Assembly (NCBI RefSeq): GCF_035556095.1
Contig: NZ_DATMFT010000004.1
Span: forward strand, 124,001-188,000
DNA: 64,000 nt
Origin: Parapedobacter sp035556095
GTDB taxonomy: Bacteria > Bacteroidota > Bacteroidia > Sphingobacteriales > Sphingobacteriaceae
Direction: 5' to 3'
Shown: piece after piece, positions 26,813 through 36,924 of the stretch
How positions within the stretch are numbered: position 1 is the first letter of the stretch
Layout of the letters: each line of letters begins with the position of its first letter
The notes under the pieces: model-generated
Databases searched by the model: none
Seen by the model: the letters and a program-made list of their open reading frames with translations, nothing else
Told to the model about the DNA's origin: nothing
Made by a program: the position numbers and the translations under genes

Positions 26813-27117
26813 GTTCAAACAATGCCGTTGATATATATTTGATTTTAAGTTATTTACACCTTCATAGTTAGTCAACCGTTTCGCAATAGCATTTTAATAT
26901 ATAGATTAATTGATTATACGGCTAATTGTATCCGCTAAGGTAGTAGTTTACAGTGCTTCAGCACACCTATTAATTAACAAATGCTGACTGTATTTTATCT
27001 AATTAACGTCAACACAACACGATTAATGGATAACTAGCTAACATTTTCTTTACAATAAATGGAAATGCCAGACGTTTAGTATTTTTGGAGTACCAATAGG
27101 CCAAACGAGGAATTATT
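26813..27117. promoter_or_regulatory. Divergent regulatory region between isomerase and AraC genes
   Basis: 305 bp, strongly AT-rich. It holds the AraC-gene -7 element TATTTTTG at 27080-27087 (31 bp before the ATG). I see no clear minus-strand promoter and no gene. Confidence 0.4.
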
Positions 27118-28002
27118 ATGAATGTTGCGCTGAAAAAAACAGCCATCCAAAAAACAAGGATTCCGGAATCCAACATTTTTTTTGTCCGGGAGTTGCATGA
27201 CCGGCATTTCGACCCTACGTGGCATGCGCACTCGGAGTACCAGCTTTTTTTAGTTGTGGAAGGTACCGGCACCAAATTCATCGGCAATACGGTTAAGCCT
27301 TTCGACGGCGGCGATCTGACCTTCCTCGGACCGAACATCCCTCACCTTTGGCGTAGCGATGAACGTTACTTCGACCCACACAGCGAAAAAGTCAGCGGGG
27401 GCTTGGTTATTTATTTTAATGGGGCGGCCCTTGGTCAGCTCATTGAGAAGCAGGAATTTGACCAATTGAAAATCCTATTGGAAAAAGTTCGGCGCGGAAT
27501 GGAAATCCATGGGGAAACCGCCCAGCAAACGTCGGTATTGATGCATGAACTCGTGCATTTGCACGGCATGGAAAGCATTATCCATTTATTCCGTATACTC
27601 GATTTGCTTGCCAAAAGCAAGGAGTATCGCCTGTTGCACGATGACATGGTGCAATACAAGCTAAAAGATGTTGAAACAAACCGGATTAATATCGTCTATA
27701 ATTACGTAGCCAAGCATTTCAAATACAAGATTACCTTAGAAGAGGTTGCTGCGTTGCTGAATATGACACCCACCTCGTTTAGCCGGTATTTTACAATGAA
27801 AACCAGCAAATCGTTTTCCTACTTCCTGACGGAACTCCGTATTCGCAATGCCTGCAAACAGCTTTCTACAGAAGAAGCGAAAACGATCGCACAGATATGT
27901 TACGAATCGGGGTTCAATACGCTATCCAATTTCAACAAGCAGTTCAAAACGTTCATCGGGATGACGCCTACCGCATATCGACAGAAATTCTTAACGCTTT
28001 GA
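27118..28002 (+). CDS. AraC-family transcriptional regulator with N-terminal cupin
   Basis: 294 residues. The N-terminus is a cupin-like sugar-sensing domain (HFDPTWHAHSEYQLFLVVEG, FLGPNIPHLW). The C-terminal 100 residues contain the two helix-turn-helix units (ITLEEVAALLNMTPTSFSRYF and TIAQICYESGFNTLSNFNKQFKTFIGMTPTAYRQ). It diverges from the isomerase/Gfo-Idh/ThuA genes and is likely their regulator, probably responding to a sugar. It converges on the TonB receptor gene. Confidence 0.92.
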   Translation: MNVALKKTAIQKTRIPESNIFFVRELHDRHFDPTWHAHSEYQLFLVVEGTGTKFIGNTVKPFDGGDLTFLGPNIPHLWRSDERYFDPHSEKVSGGLVIYFNGAALGQLIEKQEFDQLKILLEKVRRGMEIHGETAQQTSVLMHELVHLHGMESIIHLFRILDLLAKSKEYRLLHDDMVQYKLKDVETNRINIVYNYVAKHFKYKITLEEVAALLNMTPTSFSRYFTMKTSKSFSYFLTELRIRNACKQLSTEEAKTIAQICYESGFNTLSNFNKQFKTFIGMTPTAYRQKFLTL

Positions 28003-28003
28003 T

Positions 28004-30403
28004 CTATAGCCCAAAATGCTTCCTCAACGTTACCCCATAGGTAGCCGGCCTCCCCAAATGTACAGCTGCAAATCCAAAGTTGTACGCATAATCCGCATAG
28101 CGCTTGTCGGCCAGGTTTTGCCCCCATACCATGAGCTCGTATCCTTGAAATGAATAGCCAATATTGGCATTTAGCAAACTGTACGCACCTTGCCCTAGCG
28201 TATTCTCCACGGTGAAATATTGTTGTCCGATAAATTTACCGTAGACACCCAACTGGAATTGCTGCCGTTGCGATGTGCCGATCGGCAGCGTATAGTGCGC
28301 ACCCAAAAAGCCGGTCCACTCCGGTGTGAATACCGGGCGGTTACCTTTCAACTGCACGTTTCCTTCTTCGCCTGCCGTGTTTAAATCGAGGTAACGGGCA
28401 TGGGTAAATGCCGCATTGCCCCAGAGGCTGAAATTACGGATTACACGCGCGGTGGCTTCCAGTTCCAAGCCCATACTTTCCATACGGCCGGTATTCTGTG
28501 TAACGGTGATGGCATCGGGCAGCACCAAGGTAGGTACCTGCGCATCATGTACACGCGTATAAAAGGCAGCTACATTTACTTCAAGCTGCCGATTCAACAA
28601 CATATTCTTGCTGCCAACTTCTACATTGTCACTATACTCCGGATCGAACGGCTGCAACAACGCTTCACTGGGGTCGGACGAAAGCTGCGAAATGCCGCCG
28701 GCGCGGAAACCGCGGGTATAGCTAGCATATACCTGGCTACGGTCATGGAAGGCATATTTGGCGCTAAGGCTCGGGCTCAAAGCATGGAAATCCGCCGAAG
28801 TTGCGGTATCCGGTTGTAGCACCATCAGGTCACCGCCATCGGGCTGGAACTCACCGCGGGCATCTAAATTGGCATGCTCATAATCATACCGCAGTCCAGC
28901 CTGGAGTTCCCACCCATTTTCAAACCGGTACCCCAATTGCCCAAAGACTGCCGCCCCTTGGTTAACGGCCGAATTGGTCAGTATACTTGTGGCGTTAGCG
29001 GGGTAGTCGTCACCGAGCAATGGTGCATCTGTACCGAAATGCGTACCCTGTTTTGTGGGGGCATCCTGGTGGAAAAGGAATGTTCCCACCGTCCAGTTGA
29101 AGGGACTATCCTTACTGGGCGCAGATGAGAGCTTGAACTCCTGTGTAAATACCTTTACATTGTTCCAATCGCGCCCGTAGTTGTTAACGACCGACATCGC
29201 ATCCAGCGGCATAAAGTCAGCGTCTATCGGCGTACGATAGTACCGGTAGTTGGACTGGAATGCCGTCTGCGAGCTGAAACTGATCGTGTTGCCAAAGTGA
29301 TTGATGGATAGCGACACGTTACGCGACTCGTCAACCATGGTTGTCTTCGCATTTTGGTTTAAGTGGAACGGGTTTTCAAATGCATCCTCCAACCCCATGA
29401 TCAACGCAAATGAGCCATCATTCCGGTTAGACACGTGTTTGAAATTAAGCGTCATTGCCCACTGGGTGTTTAGCAGGTACTTCAGGTAATAATTGCCAAA
29501 CACCGCCTGTTGCCTGTCGTAGTCCGAACTATCGAAATCGTTGGTATAAAACCCATCCAAACCATTATATAGCAGCGACGCACCAAAGAATAACTTATCC
29601 TTGACGATCGGCGTGCGCAACCCCAGCACGTATCGCTGCTGGCCGCGGTTGCCCAAGTTGATTTCGGCAAGCCCGGTGGTTTGGTTGGTAGGACGCTTGG
29701 TGACGATGTTGATTACGCCAGCCATCGCGTTCCGGCCATAGAGCGTACCTTGGGGCCCCCGCAGCACTTCGATGCGTTCCACATCCAACAAATAGGGGAT
29801 GTACGTATCCAAACCGAATTGGTTCACGCCGTCCACATAGGTGGCCACCGCTTGATTATAGGAAGTGGTAGTGATACCACGGAGCGAGGCTACATTCCGG
29901 CCATCGCCCGGATTGGCCATATTGAGGTTCGGCACCACGGCGGTCACATCCATGACGTTCCAGATATACTGCTGTTCAATCGCTCTACTGCTGATTACCG
30001 ATAAGCTTGCCGGCACGTCATGTGGATCACTTTCCATTTTCTGTGCGGTCACTACTGCCTCGTCTAGGCGGTTTTCGACGCTGTTCAACTGAATATCGAT
30101 CGACAGGTTACCTTCGACAATCACCGTATGGTTTTCGGTGGCGTAACCCAGTGCACTAACGCGCAGCACGTGACTGCCCGACGGAATGTGCTCAAGCACG
30201 AAATTCCCTTGTTCATCGGTGGCAGTAGCCAAGTTGGAATTCAGTACCTGTACACTGGCCTTCGGCAGCCCCGTATTATCCGGCGACAGCACCTTTCCGC
30301 TGACCACATGCTGGGCCAGCGTGGACGTCGTAGCCAACATTACACACACCATCAATAAAAATACACTGCGCACTGGCGCTTCAAACCTAGCTATCCGTAT
30401 CAT
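28004..30403 (-). CDS. TonB-dependent receptor with CarboxypepD_reg-like domain
   Basis: 799 residues from ATG 30403; the in-frame ATG at 30448 adds 15 residues ahead of the signal peptide. Order: signal peptide (ends STLAQ), CarboxypepD_reg-like domain (VVSGKVLSPDNTGLPKASVQV), TonB-box-like DEAVVTAQK, plug domain (LRGITTTSYNQAVATYVDGV, EVLRGPQGTLYGRNAMAGVINIVTKRP) and a barrel ending in a basic/aromatic C-terminus (LRKHFGL). EVLRGPQGTLYGRNAMAG is typical of siderophore, vitamin and some sugar receptors. No SusD partner is adjacent. The ligand is unknown. Confidence 0.93.
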   Translation of the reverse strand: MIRIARFEAPVRSVFLLMVCVMLATTSTLAQHVVSGKVLSPDNTGLPKASVQVLNSNLATATDEQGNFVLEHIPSGSHVLRVSALGYATENHTVIVEGNLSIDIQLNSVENRLDEAVVTAQKMESDPHDVPASLSVISSRAIEQQYIWNVMDVTAVVPNLNMANPGDGRNVASLRGITTTSYNQAVATYVDGVNQFGLDTYIPYLLDVERIEVLRGPQGTLYGRNAMAGVINIVTKRPTNQTTGLAEINLGNRGQQRYVLGLRTPIVKDKLFFGASLLYNGLDGFYTNDFDSSDYDRQQAVFGNYYLKYLLNTQWAMTLNFKHVSNRNDGSFALIMGLEDAFENPFHLNQNAKTTMVDESRNVSLSINHFGNTISFSSQTAFQSNYRYYRTPIDADFMPLDAMSVVNNYGRDWNNVKVFTQEFKLSSAPSKDSPFNWTVGTFLFHQDAPTKQGTHFGTDAPLLGDDYPANATSILTNSAVNQGAAVFGQLGYRFENGWELQAGLRYDYEHANLDARGEFQPDGGDLMVLQPDTATSADFHALSPSLSAKYAFHDRSQVYASYTRGFRAGGISQLSSDPSEALLQPFDPEYSDNVEVGSKNMLLNRQLEVNVAAFYTRVHDAQVPTLVLPDAITVTQNTGRMESMGLELEATARVIRNFSLWGNAAFTHARYLDLNTAGEEGNVQLKGNRPVFTPEWTGFLGAHYTLPIGTSQRQQFQLGVYGKFIGQQYFTVENTLGQGAYSLLNANIGYSFQGYELMVWGQNLADKRYADYAYNFGFAAVHLGRPATYGVTLRKHFGL

Positions 30404-30571
30404 CTTTCTTGCTTTGAGATGCGGCGAAATTACTATTATTCTTCCCATAAATGCAAGCAGCCCAATCGCGTGGTAGGCACTATTGCGATTTTATGACAGT
30501 TGGGTGCATTCTTCGATATTTTTTATACATTAGTGGCGTGATAAACCGCTACTAGTCATTTTAAAACCGTT

Positions 30572-33265
30572 ATGCGACTTCCCCTTCTAAGTATTTGCTT
30601 TTTCTTGCTACCTTTTTTGCTTACTGCACAAAACAACGGCACGATCAATGGAATCGTGGTAGATGCCACCAAACAACCCCTGGAAAAGGCGACGATAGCG
30701 ATTGTTTCAGTGAAAGATTCGCTTGTAGTCTCCTACACATTAACAGATGATAAGGGCAAGTTCAACCTGATAAGGATACCGACAGGGCGACAGTTAATGG
30801 TACATATCACGCATGTTAGCAGTTCGCCTTATCGTCACGAATTCAACTTAAAGCCGAATGAAACGCTAACACTTGATACGGTGGTGATGGCGGGTGTTAA
30901 CCTGGATGAGGTGGTGATCACACAGGTCGCGCCTATCCGATTGGTTGGGGACACGTTGGAATTCAAAGCTGATTATTTCAAGACACGCCCCAATGCCAAT
31001 GTGGAAGAATTACTCCAGCTGTTGCCCGGACTCCAGGTCAACGTAGATGGCTCGATCTACTATCAAGGAAAGGCCGTTTCCGGGGTGCGGGTAAACAACA
31101 AAGACTTCTTTTCGCACGACCTCACGATAGCGACCCGCAACTTGGATGCTTCGCTGATCGACGCCGTGCAGGTGGTGAAAGATAAAGGCGATTCAAAACG
31201 GGAGATTCTGGACGACACGGACCTACCCATCATCCTCAACCTGAAGACAAAAAAGGATTTTGTAAAGGCTGATTTCGGAAAATTTTATGCTAGCGGCGGT
31301 ACACGTGACCGTTATGAGTCGGGCGCGCTGATCAACACCTTTCGGGACACCTTACAGGTCAGTTTCATCGGCTATGCCAATAACCTCAGCCGCCAGGGCT
31401 TCGACTACAGTGAATTGGCGCAATATGGTGGGATGAACCGTGCGGAGAATAACTCGTACAGTTACATGAGTTACGGCGGATTACAGAATAAGATTTCTCT
31501 TGGCATCAATGCAAATTACGACATCGCCAAAAAACTGAAAGCCAATTTAATGTATACGTTTGAGCAACAGAACGACTACGTAGACAATAGAGGCATGAAT
31601 TCAAACTTCTATGAGTCCATAACTGAAATAGCAAACAACCATAACAATTCTACGCATAAAAATTATGGACATAACGTGCGGGCTTTTGCAAGGTATGCGC
31701 CAGACACGACCGCTACAATCTCATTAGACGTCAATATCGGCTTACGCCGAAACGCAAACGATAATCACGGTAGTTCAAACAGGCGCCGTGACGAGGGGAC
31801 AAATGTGCAGGAAAGCGAAAACAACAGTAACAGCTCGTCGAGTAGCCGCAACCTCCGTTATAACTTCTACGCCGAAAAAAAGCTGATCCCATCCAAGATC
31901 CTTTTATCATTCCGCCAAAATGCAAGCGCCCAGCAATCGGAAAACAACAATAGCCGGAATACCTTTAACCGATACTACTTATTTAACGACAGTACGGTTA
32001 ACCAAGGTATATTGCAGCTAACCAACGGGAACAATGCATCTATTGCCAACACGTTCAATGTACAGGTGCCCATTCGTGAGCACCTGAACTGGGACGTCTA
32101 CGCCCGCTACGATTGGGAACTGAACCGGAATACCGAAGAGATAGACAGCAAAATCAATGCGGACACGTATTCGAACCGGAATGATGTAGCAAACAACAAG
32201 CAAGGGCGATTTAACTTTACATATATCGGTACACGCGCAAATGCATCGCTATTCAACAAAAAGCTACGGATTACCGCCGGAATCGAAAGGCTGGATTTAA
32301 GCCGCAATTATCATTATTATGGAAAGGTCGCCGATTTGGACGATCGGCACCGTTATTGGTTGCCCAGTGCCTCGCTGAGCTATGCTGGCTTGCAACTATC
32401 GTACAATAAACAGGTACGGCTACCCTCCTTTTACCAGATTGTGGCGGTAAACTCAGACCTATACCCCACCTCGTTGACCATCGCCAGTCCGTATTTTAAC
32501 AGCCAACTGGAACAAACGGGGCGCATAAGCTATTACAAACGGTTCGCGAATGCCCACCTCAACCTAAACGCCTCGCTAAACTATACGGTATATGGTTCAT
32601 CAATCGGATCGAACAGCACGTATGATGTAAGCAGCTCCGAAAACACGCGAACATACTATGAAGCACCCGGAACAGAGCGTCTGTACGGTAATATCGGTAT
32701 TACGAAACGTATCGCGCAGAATAAGACATGGAATATCCATTGGAATATCTCAGGGAATGGATCGACGAGCGAATCGTACACCATTGTGAATAGCGAGGAA
32801 AATAAAACACAGCATCTGTACGGTAATCTGAACAACAGCCTTACATTGACCTACAAAAACAAGGTGACGGTGATACCTACGTATGGACTTAACTTTAACA
32901 GGAGCAAGAATCAGCGGCAAACCAGCAATTTCCGTGATATCGAGAATGTGAATCATAGCCTTGGTGGCGTATTCCGACTGGATGACATCTATAAATTCCG
33001 TTTGGAAACTTCCTACACGGTAAGAAACCAACCCCGAAGCTTAGGTAATGACCGCACCAACCTGCACCTCGTGAATGCGTCGCTGTACTATCCTATCATG
33101 CAGCGCAAAGGGGAATTGAAATTCACCGCTTTCGACATCCTCAATCAAAATCAAAACATTTTTATAGGGGGTTATGGAAATTCCAACTATTATAGCGAGC
33201 AATTGACCCTGCGCCAATATTTTATGCTGGGATTGGTATATAAGTTCCTATCGACTTCAAAATGA
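30572..33265 (+). CDS. Outer-membrane beta-barrel protein (TonB-receptor-like, OMP_b-brl_3 type)
   Basis: 897 residues with a signal peptide (ends LLTAQ). An N-terminal CarboxypepD_reg-like domain (GTINGIVVDATKQPLEKATIAI) is followed by a reduced plug-like region (DEVVITQVAPIRLVGDTLEF, NANVEELLQLLPGLQVN) and a long barrel very rich in Asn, Ser and Tyr. The region NVEELLQLLPG and VRVNNKDFF is shared by many Bacteroidota barrel proteins annotated as TonB-dependent receptors without a proven ligand. It stands alone on the plus strand and ends 14 bp from the S9 peptidase stop, convergent. Confidence 0.85.
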   Translation: MRLPLLSICFFLLPFLLTAQNNGTINGIVVDATKQPLEKATIAIVSVKDSLVVSYTLTDDKGKFNLIRIPTGRQLMVHITHVSSSPYRHEFNLKPNETLTLDTVVMAGVNLDEVVITQVAPIRLVGDTLEFKADYFKTRPNANVEELLQLLPGLQVNVDGSIYYQGKAVSGVRVNNKDFFSHDLTIATRNLDASLIDAVQVVKDKGDSKREILDDTDLPIILNLKTKKDFVKADFGKFYASGGTRDRYESGALINTFRDTLQVSFIGYANNLSRQGFDYSELAQYGGMNRAENNSYSYMSYGGLQNKISLGINANYDIAKKLKANLMYTFEQQNDYVDNRGMNSNFYESITEIANNHNNSTHKNYGHNVRAFARYAPDTTATISLDVNIGLRRNANDNHGSSNRRRDEGTNVQESENNSNSSSSSRNLRYNFYAEKKLIPSKILLSFRQNASAQQSENNNSRNTFNRYYLFNDSTVNQGILQLTNGNNASIANTFNVQVPIREHLNWDVYARYDWELNRNTEEIDSKINADTYSNRNDVANNKQGRFNFTYIGTRANASLFNKKLRITAGIERLDLSRNYHYYGKVADLDDRHRYWLPSASLSYAGLQLSYNKQVRLPSFYQIVAVNSDLYPTSLTIASPYFNSQLEQTGRISYYKRFANAHLNLNASLNYTVYGSSIGSNSTYDVSSSENTRTYYEAPGTERLYGNIGITKRIAQNKTWNIHWNISGNGSTSESYTIVNSEENKTQHLYGNLNNSLTLTYKNKVTVIPTYGLNFNRSKNQRQTSNFRDIENVNHSLGGVFRLDDIYKFRLETSYTVRNQPRSLGNDRTNLHLVNASLYYPIMQRKGELKFTAFDILNQNQNIFIGGYGNSNYYSEQLTLRQYFMLGLVYKFLSTSK

Positions 33266-33279
33266 CAATCGTCAGCAGT

Positions 33280-35523
33280 TCATTGCCAAACCGGAGGCTC
33301 CACAGCCAACAAGTGTTTCACGAAAAAGTCGCGCCGTTTCTTTTCTCCGTATTCGCCGCCAGACGTGTGGCCTGCACCGGGTATCACCACCAATTCGTGC
33401 TCCTTATTGGCCTTAACTAGCGCGTCCACCACCTGCATAGTCGATGCCGGGTCGACGTTATCGTCTACCTCACCCACAATGAGCATTAGCTTGCCTTCCA
33501 GCCTGTGGGCATTGACCACATTGGAACACTCGGCGTATTGCGGTCCGATGGGGTAACCCATCCACTGTTCGTTCCACCACATCTTATCCATGCGGTTGTC
33601 GTGGCAGCCGCATGATGATACCGCGACCTTATAGAACTCGGGATGGAACAACACCGCGCCAGCCGCGTTTTGGCCTCCGGCCGACGTGCCGTATATGCCC
33701 ACCCGGTCCAAATCCATGTACGGGTATTTGGCAGCCGCGGCCTGCATCCAGCCAATTCGGTCAGGGAAGCCGGCGTCCTTCAGGTTCTTCCAACACACGT
33801 CATGGAAAGCTTTGGAGCGATTAGACGTACCCATACCGTCTATTTGAACCACGATAAAGCCCAATTCCGCAAGTGCTGCCATACCTTGCTGCGTACTGAA
33901 ATTCTTGGGTACGAACGACCCTTGCGGTCCGGCGTAAATATTTTCGATAACGGGATAAGATTTGTTGGGATCAAAGTTGGAGGGCCTAATGATGACACCC
34001 CAGATGTCGGTAACCCCATCGCGCCCCTTGGCATGGAATACTTCGGGATAATTCCATCCGGTAGCCAGCAGAGTAGTGGCGTCTGCTTGCTCCAATTCCA
34101 TCAATACCTTGCCGTTTTTGGCATCGCGCAACACCGAGACCGGCGGGGCATCTACTCGCGAGTAGGTATCCACAAACACCGAATGGTCGGACGAAAACGT
34201 CGCTTGGTGATTACCGTCTTCCGTAGTAAGCGGCGTAAAGTCTGAGCCGTCGAAGTTGACCCGATAGTACTGAATGAAATAAGGGTCCTGGCCAATCGTT
34301 CGACCACTTCCGGTGAAAATCAAATAACGTTCCGCTTCATCCACATGCACGACCTCGCGCACCACCCACTCCCCTTTGGTAATCTGGTTTTTCACCTTGC
34401 CCGTATGACCATCGTACAGGTAGAGGTGGTTCCATCCGTCGCGCTCCGATGTCCAGATGATTTCCTTCCCATCACCAATATCTTTACGGAAGCGCTTCCC
34501 GCTGTAATCGATAAAGGTCTTGCTGGTTTCAACGATCAGCGACTTCACGTCGCCAGTGGCCGCATCCATCGAGAAAACCTCGTAACGCTGATGCCCGCGC
34601 CGGTTGTATTCAAACGTGAACGCCCGGCTATCCGCGCGCCATTCGAGGCGCGACAAGCTGTACTGGTCGGCGATCAACGTGGGGTCAACGGCAAAAGATT
34701 TCTTATTCTCTACATGGAAAAGCACGGGCTGATACTGGGGCAGGGCATCGCCGGGTTTCAGGTAATTGCGCTCTTGGAGGATGGGTTGCAATTGCGTGCT
34801 CGGCGACGACTCGACAAAATAGATTTTCCGCGGGGTATTGGGTCGTACTTTCGTAACGGCTAGCTTTTTCGAATCGGGCGACCAGGCAATCCGCGATGAA
34901 TAATGATGGCCCAGTGCACCGTCATAGCTCAGTTGAATTTCGTCCGCATCGGCTTCGGCGGGCCGGACAAACACGTTGTAATTCTTTATATAGGCTACCC
35001 AATTGTTATCGGGCGATGGGATTTCTCGGCTTTCACCGTCGTTCGAATCGCCCCAATACCCACGCCGCCCCCACTGACGCTGTTCGGGTTTCCTTCCGGT
35101 GTCCTCGACGGTGTAGTCGACCAGGTTGGCGTACCATATCTTACCAAAAGACTCGAATTCGATGGTATCCGTCGATTTGAATGCGATACGATTGAAAGGC
35201 AGGCTATCCGGATTGACTTGTTTACCAGTAGCTAATGACAGCGTGGCGGCAATCTTTGCATGGTCAAAAGCCTCCTTTTTCGTTTGCTTATCAGCATCGA
35301 CCAGTACGAAACGGCGGCCTTCGGGGGTGTTGTTGACGTACCAAAGCCGATGTTCTCCCTCCAACCACGAAAAGCTATTGGGCGAATAGAAAACGGTGTT
35401 ACGGGTCGTCTTCCCGAGGTCGGCAGCACGTTTGTAATCCGCGGCGGTTCCTTGCCCCTGGACTTGGCTGATACTCGCCAGACAAAAAACGACAATACTG
35501 AGGTACGGTAGCGATATTTTCAT
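33280..35523 (-). CDS. S9-family (DPP IV-like) serine peptidase
   Basis: 747 residues with a signal peptide (ends SISQVQGQ), so periplasmic or surface exposed. The first two thirds form the DPPIV-type beta-propeller (SPDNNWVAYIKNYNVFV, RIAWSPDSKKLAV). The C-terminal alpha/beta hydrolase domain has the catalytic Ser in GIYGTSAGGQNAAG, an Asp in LIVGEVDDNVDPAS, and His in VVIPGAGHTSGG. The family releases dipeptides from N-termini. This one is close in length to bacterial DPP IV. No operon partner. Confidence 0.93.
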   Translation of the reverse strand: MKISLPYLSIVVFCLASISQVQGQGTAADYKRAADLGKTTRNTVFYSPNSFSWLEGEHRLWYVNNTPEGRRFVLVDADKQTKKEAFDHAKIAATLSLATGKQVNPDSLPFNRIAFKSTDTIEFESFGKIWYANLVDYTVEDTGRKPEQRQWGRRGYWGDSNDGESREIPSPDNNWVAYIKNYNVFVRPAEADADEIQLSYDGALGHHYSSRIAWSPDSKKLAVTKVRPNTPRKIYFVESSPSTQLQPILQERNYLKPGDALPQYQPVLFHVENKKSFAVDPTLIADQYSLSRLEWRADSRAFTFEYNRRGHQRYEVFSMDAATGDVKSLIVETSKTFIDYSGKRFRKDIGDGKEIIWTSERDGWNHLYLYDGHTGKVKNQITKGEWVVREVVHVDEAERYLIFTGSGRTIGQDPYFIQYYRVNFDGSDFTPLTTEDGNHQATFSSDHSVFVDTYSRVDAPPVSVLRDAKNGKVLMELEQADATTLLATGWNYPEVFHAKGRDGVTDIWGVIIRPSNFDPNKSYPVIENIYAGPQGSFVPKNFSTQQGMAALAELGFIVVQIDGMGTSNRSKAFHDVCWKNLKDAGFPDRIGWMQAAAAKYPYMDLDRVGIYGTSAGGQNAAGAVLFHPEFYKVAVSSCGCHDNRMDKMWWNEQWMGYPIGPQYAECSNVVNAHRLEGKLMLIVGEVDDNVDPASTMQVVDALVKANKEHELVVIPGAGHTSGGEYGEKKRRDFFVKHLLAVEPPVWQ

Positions 35524-35557
35524 CTATCTAAATTTGTTTTTTAACGGTGATGAAGCT

Positions 35558-35649
35558 ATCATGATTTTTCATTTGTGTTTGACTTCAATGGCATTCAAGA
35601 TGGCTGAAGCCGTTTAGTCATTCCGCTGTGTGATTTTGAAAATCATGAT
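35558..35649. repeat. Inverted repeats between S9 peptidase and acyl-CoA dehydrogenase genes
   Basis: ATCATGATTTTTCA (35558-35571) is nearly the reverse complement of TGAAAATCATGAT (35637-35649). A perfect 15-bp inverted repeat TGATTTTGAAAATCA lies at 35631-35645. They lie upstream of the peptidase gene and downstream of the dehydrogenase gene. The role is unknown. Confidence 0.35.
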
Positions 35650-35714
35650 GGTTTCATATAAGCAGTCTTAATTCGTTAATAGACAGTACGGCCAACACGC
35701 CTAGCGATAGTAGT

Positions 35715-36857
35715 TCAGTCCGCCAGCAACTCCCGTGCGATGACCATCCGCTGGATTTCGGAGGTCCCCTCATAGATTTGGGTGATTTTGGCATCGCGCA
35801 TCAACCGCTCAACGTGGTATTCCTTCACATATCCATAGCCGCCGTGTATCTGTACAGCCTCCACCGTGGTTTTCATGGCCACTTCAGACGCATATAGTTT
35901 TGCCATGGATGCCGCTTGGGTATACGGTTGGCCGTGGTCCTTGAGCCAGGCTGCTTTGAGGCACAATAGCCGCGCAGCCTCAATCTGGGTAGCCATGTCG
36001 GCCAACTTGAATTGTATGGCTTGATGATTGGCGATAGGTTTGCCAAATGTCTGGCGTTCTTTAGCGTAATCGCGAGCGAGCTCATATGCACCCGATGCAA
36101 TGCCGAGCGCCTGCGCCGCAATGCCGATACGCCCCCCTTCCAGGGTTTTCATTGCAAACCGGAAACCGAACCCGTCTTCGCCGATCCGGTTTTCCTTTGG
36201 TACTTTTACATCGTCAAATAGCAGGGAATGAGTATCTGACCCCCGGATGCCCAGTTTATTCTCTTTGGGGCCCACTGTAAAGCCTTCCATTCCTTTCTCC
36301 ACGATGAGCGCATTGATACCGCGATGCCCTTTTTGGAGGTCCGTTTGTGCGATCACCAGATAGGTAGATGCGGTATTGCCGTTGGTAATCCAGTTTTTCG
36401 TACCGTTGAGTACATAATGGTCGCCTTTATCTTCGGCCGTGGTACGCTGGGACGTAGCATCCGAACCTGCTTCGGGTTCCGAGAGGCAAAATGCACCGAT
36501 TTGTATGCCGGCAGCTAAGGGTTTGAGGTATTTCTCCTTCTGTTCCTCCGTGCCGTAAGCCTCCAGACCATAGCATACCAGCGAATTATTGACCGAAACC
36601 ACCACCGAAGCCGACGCATCGATCTTGGATAGTTCTTCCATGACCAGCACATACGATATGGCGTCAAGTCCGGCACCGCTATATTTCGGGTCGACCATCA
36701 TCCCGAGAAAACCCAGCTCACCGAGCTTTTTTACCTGTTCGGCGGGAAATTGTTGATGCTCGTCGCGCTCGATGACACCCGGTTTCAACTCCTGTTGTGC
36801 AAAATCACGGGCAGCGTCCCTTACCATCCGGTGTTCTTCGGTGAGTTCGAATATCAT
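35715..36857 (-). CDS. Acyl-CoA dehydrogenase
   Basis: 380 residues, normal for the family. This FAD enzyme introduces the alpha-beta double bond in acyl-CoAs during fatty-acid or branched-chain degradation. Signatures: FCLSEPEAGSDATSQRTTAE (FAD/substrate loop), NGTKNWITNGNTASTYLV, and the C-terminal IQIHGGYGY-like VQIHGGYGYVKEYHVERLMRDAKITQIYEGTSEIQRMVIAREL. The glutamate in the QIYEGTSEIQ region is the usual catalytic base of the short-chain class. The promoter carries a perfect palindrome that probably binds a repressor. Confidence 0.95.
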   Translation of the reverse strand: MIFELTEEHRMVRDAARDFAQQELKPGVIERDEHQQFPAEQVKKLGELGFLGMMVDPKYSGAGLDAISYVLVMEELSKIDASASVVVSVNNSLVCYGLEAYGTEEQKEKYLKPLAAGIQIGAFCLSEPEAGSDATSQRTTAEDKGDHYVLNGTKNWITNGNTASTYLVIAQTDLQKGHRGINALIVEKGMEGFTVGPKENKLGIRGSDTHSLLFDDVKVPKENRIGEDGFGFRFAMKTLEGGRIGIAAQALGIASGAYELARDYAKERQTFGKPIANHQAIQFKLADMATQIEAARLLCLKAAWLKDHGQPYTQAASMAKLYASEVAMKTTVEAVQIHGGYGYVKEYHVERLMRDAKITQIYEGTSEIQRMVIARELLAD

Positions 36858-36877
36858 AATCAGTAGGTCTTTGTACG

Positions 36878-36885
36878 CAAAGATA
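36878..36885 (-). promoter_or_regulatory. Promoter -7 element of the acyl-CoA dehydrogenase gene
   Basis: Minus-strand TATCTTTG matches TAnnTTTG, 21 bp upstream of the ATG. Confidence 0.55.
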
Positions 36886-36891
36886 GAAAAA

Positions 36892-36913
36892 AATACTATG
36901 CAAGCATAGTATT
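36892..36913. promoter_or_regulatory. Perfect 22-bp operator-like palindrome
   Basis: AATACTATGC, two bases, GCATAGTATT: a perfect 10-bp inverted repeat with a 2-bp centre. It lies 6 bp upstream of the -7 element of the acyl-CoA dehydrogenase gene, covering the spacer and -33 region. That is where a TetR- or MarR-type repressor would block transcription. Confidence 0.6.
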
Positions 36914-36924
36914 CATATCATGCG

